Source: Candidatus Vogelbacteria bacterium CG22_combo_CG10-13_8_21_14_all_37_9 (GTDB taxonomy: Bacteria > Patescibacteriota > Minisyncoccia > Phycocordibacterales > XYD1-FULL-46-19). From it: a stretch of DNA of 6,593 nt. Below, in pieces: positions 5,294 through 6,593 of this stretch. The stretch spans positions 1 through 6,593 of the forward strand of contig PCSX01000032.1 in NCBI GenBank assembly GCA_002772495.1, read 5' to 3'. The notes under the pieces were generated by a model. That model was not told where the DNA came from. It was given only the letters and a program-made list of their open reading frames with translations, and searched no databases. The stretch's first letter is position 1. The number at the start of each line of letters is the position of its first letter. The translations under genes and the position numbers were made by a program.

Positions 5294-5321
5294 ATTTTAA
5301 CAAAAAAGCTTTTGTTTTCAA
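5294..5321 (-). promoter_or_regulatory. valS promoter overlapping the tsaD stop
   Basis: On the minus strand TTGAAA (5321-5316) and TAAAAT (5299-5294) are 16 nt apart, and TG precedes the -10 as TGTTAAAAT. The -10 ends 6 nt before the valS ATG at 5287, predicting a leaderless message. The -35 includes the last bases of the tsaD TGA codon. Confidence 0.65.
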
Positions 5322-5327
5322 AGCTTT
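5305..5327 (-). terminator. Weak terminator-like hairpin after tsaD
   Basis: AAAGCTTT occurs at 5320-5327 and 5305-5312; because it is self-complementary, the two copies can pair over 8 bp around a 7-nt loop. T-rich DNA follows on the minus strand. The stem is A/T-rich and overlaps both the tsaD stop and the valS promoter, so any termination would be partial. Confidence 0.3.
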
Positions 5328-6583
5328 AAATTACCATCAGCTTTAATTTTTTGACCACTGATTAGACTTGGTTTGTGTTTAATTTTTTTCACTTGGAAAT
5401 AAGCCGCCCCAGCAATCATCGAAGCGTTGTCGCCGGTGTGAGTTTGGGCCGGAATAAGTAGTTGCGGTTTAGTGGCTAGAGTTTTAACTAATTTTTTGAA
5501 AGTGTCGCGGATTTGACGATTGGCGATGACCCCACCGCCAACAATAATAGTTTTGGCTTTAAAATCTTGACTGGCTTGTAAGGTTTTTCGCAGTAAAACT
5601 TCAGTGACGGCAGTCTCAAATTCCAAAGCTACTTCGGCTTTAATTTCAGCAGTTAATTTACCTAATTTGGGTAATAAATATAAAACGGCGGTTTTAAGAC
5701 CAGAAAAAGAAAAATCATAATCTTTGGAATTGATCATGGGTCTCGGTAAGACAATCGCAGACTGACGCGGACTGGACGCGGACTGACGCAGGATGCTCGC
5801 TTGTTCCGCAATGTGAGATATATGTGGTCCGCCCGGGTAGGGTAGGCCTAATAGGCGAGCGACTTTGTCAAAAGCTTCACCAACGGCATCGTCGCGGGTT
5901 TGGCCGATTTTTTTGTAGTCGCCAACTTTTTTCATTAAAATAATTTCAGTATGGCCACCAGAAATAATTAAACCCACTGCCGGAAATTTTACAACGGGAT
6001 TTACTTTTTTATTTTCTTGCCCGCCTAAGTTTTGTTTTTTAAAATTTTGGCGGGTGATCTTTGATTTTTGATTTAGTATCACTGATACTAGGTGTCCTTC
6101 AAGATGATTTACTCCTAAGAGGGGAATATCCCACAGTAGTGATAAAGCTTTCGCTAGATTAATTCCGACCCAGAGAGCTGGTTCTAAACCGGGTCCGGCG
6201 GTGACGGCTAGATAATCGATTTTGGGTTTAGGTAGATCTAAAATTTTAGACCAAAACTGTTCCTTCAATTCCAGTTCGCGTTCGAGTAATTTTTCGATTT
6301 TATTTAATTTTCTTGCCTGCTTAAGTTTCGTTGAACGAAATTTTGGCAGGTGATTTTTTATCTTTGATTTCTTAAACACTTCCAATAACAAAGGAATTAG
6401 ATTTTTCCCATGTTCTCTTTTGGCTAAGTTAGGGACTACTCCACCATAAGCTTGATGAATGGCGGTTTGAGAGGAAACAACTTCGGCTAAGATCCGGAAT
6501 TTTGGCTTAGCCAAAATTCCGGTCGCTTCCACTAAACTGATCGCGCTGTCGTCACAACTTGTTTCTATCGCTAGGATTTTCAT
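5318..6583 (-). CDS. tsaD: tRNA N6-adenosine threonylcarbamoyltransferase (421 aa)
   Basis: Catalytic subunit of the TsaBDE system that transfers threonylcarbamoyl to A37 of ANN-decoding tRNAs (t6A). Visible signatures are ETSCD (7-11), GGVVPNLAKREH (47-58), TAGPGLEPALWVG (128-140), the metal-binding H160-x3-H164 (NHLEGH), ISGGHTE (207-213), GEAFDK (235-240), FSFSGLKT (291-298), GGGVIANR (349-356) and TGDNASM with D385. H160, H164 and D385 match the E. coli iron ligands. The start MKILAIETSC is the family N-terminus. E. coli TsaD has about 337 residues. The extra length sits mainly in three places, each containing repeat DNA: about 71-112, 171-196 and 264-276. Only 10 bases remain upstream, so its promoter is not visible. 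tsaB and tsaE are not in the window. Confidence 0.96.
   Translation of the reverse strand: MKILAIETSCDDSAISLVEATGILAKPKFRILAEVVSSQTAIHQAYGGVVPNLAKREHGKNLIPLLLEVFKKSKIKNHLPKFRSTKLKQARKLNKIEKLLERELELKEQFWSKILDLPKPKIDYLAVTAGPGLEPALWVGINLAKALSLLWDIPLLGVNHLEGHLVSVILNQKSKITRQNFKKQNLGGQENKKVNPVVKFPAVGLIISGGHTEIILMKKVGDYKKIGQTRDDAVGEAFDKVARLLGLPYPGGPHISHIAEQASILRQSASSPRQSAIVLPRPMINSKDYDFSFSGLKTAVLYLLPKLGKLTAEIKAEVALEFETAVTEVLLRKTLQASQDFKAKTIIVGGGVIANRQIRDTFKKLVKTLATKPQLLIPAQTHTGDNASMIAGAAYFQVKKIKHKPSLISGQKIKADGNLKL
5756..5792 (-). repeat. 10/11-nt tandem repeat insert in tsaD
   Basis: On the plus strand the units are CGCAGACTGA, CGCGGACTGGA, CGCGGACTGA and a partial CGCAGG. On the coding strand they give RQSASSPRQSA (about residues 266-276). 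This falls in a loop where most TsaD proteins pass directly to the FPRPM segment. It is related to the insert in valS in both sequence and reading frame. Confidence 0.8.
6012..6073 (-). repeat. Palindromic element in tsaD, copy A
   Basis: This 62-nt stretch aligns without gaps to 6308-6369 with about 50 identical positions, the differences clustering in the loop. Its core at 6020-6054 is a hairpin: CCCGCC-TAAGTTTT against AAAATTTT-GGCGGG, with one mismatch and one wobble. It encodes TRQNFKKQNLGG (about residues 177-188) within a basic insert between the HxxxH motif and SGGH. Confidence 0.82.
6308..6369 (-). repeat. Palindromic element in tsaD, copy B
   Basis: Second copy of the 62-nt element, 296 nt from copy A and so read in a different frame. 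The core at 6316-6350 pairs CCTGCTTAAGTTTCG with CGAAATTTTGGCAGG around TTGAA, with two wobbles and one mismatch. It encodes NHLPKFRSTKLKQARK (about residues 77-92) within the large insert before the TAGPGLEPALW segment. Confidence 0.82.
6494..6522. repeat. Perfect 13-bp palindrome near the tsaD start
   Basis: CCGGAATTTTGGC (6494-6506) is perfectly complementary to GCCAAAATTCCGG (6510-6522) around a TTA loop. It encodes TGILAKPKFR (residues 21-30). It shares the AATTTTGGC core of the two 62-nt elements, so it may be a shortened relative. Confidence 0.7.
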
Positions 6584-6593
6584 ACAATAGTCT

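Noticed and set aside
5318..6583. TsaD inserts as frameshifts or assembly errors
   Set aside because: All family motifs before and after each insert are in frame and intact, so the gene appears functional.

Overview
The window looks like a chromosomal piece of a member of the Candidate Phyla Radiation (Patescibacteria, Parcubacteria-like). This rests on family knowledge: a short valyl-tRNA synthetase without a C-terminal coiled-coil arm, an enlarged TsaD with basic inserts, an 80-residue coiled-coil/membrane protein of a type common in these genomes, moderate-to-low G+C, and the standard genetic code (TGA is used as a stop). No species can be named from the sequence.

Layout. Bases 1-92 are the right part of a hairpin-forming repeat that recurs almost unchanged at 1385-1474. 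Bases 94-414 form a self-contained unit: an extended -10 promoter, a Shine-Dalgarno-led 63-codon membrane peptide, and a strong intrinsic terminator. A coiled-coil/TM protein gene follows (459-701, +), facing a free-standing HNH nuclease gene (717-1091, -). Next come a tRNA-Phe(GAA) gene with a good promoter, a cluster of hairpins, and a small GIY-YIG nuclease gene (1470-1724, -). The nuclease and the hairpins sit between 22-bp inverted repeats, one of which begins in the tRNA 3' end. A bidirectional terminator at 1790-1825 separates this accessory part from the housekeeping block.

The housekeeping block is on the minus strand, in transcription order tsaD, valS, prsW-like, hsp20. tsaD makes the t6A tRNA modification, valS charges tRNA-Val, the PrsW-like protein is a predicted membrane protease, and hsp20 is a holdase chaperone. 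valS and prsW share a TAATG stop/start overlap and hsp20 follows after 8 bases, so these three probably form one operon ending at the 1790-1825 terminator. valS also has its own promoter overlapping the tsaD stop codon.

The most unusual material is repeat DNA inside essential genes. tsaD carries two copies of a 62-nt palindromic element read in two different frames, a perfect 29-nt palindrome, and a 10/11-nt tandem repeat. A relative of that tandem repeat, read in the same frame, is inserted in valS just before its HIGH motif. This resembles in principle the Rickettsia palindromic elements that insert in frame into genes. A second theme is start-site architecture: four genes have a -10 box only 6-8 nt before the ATG, which predicts leaderless mRNAs.
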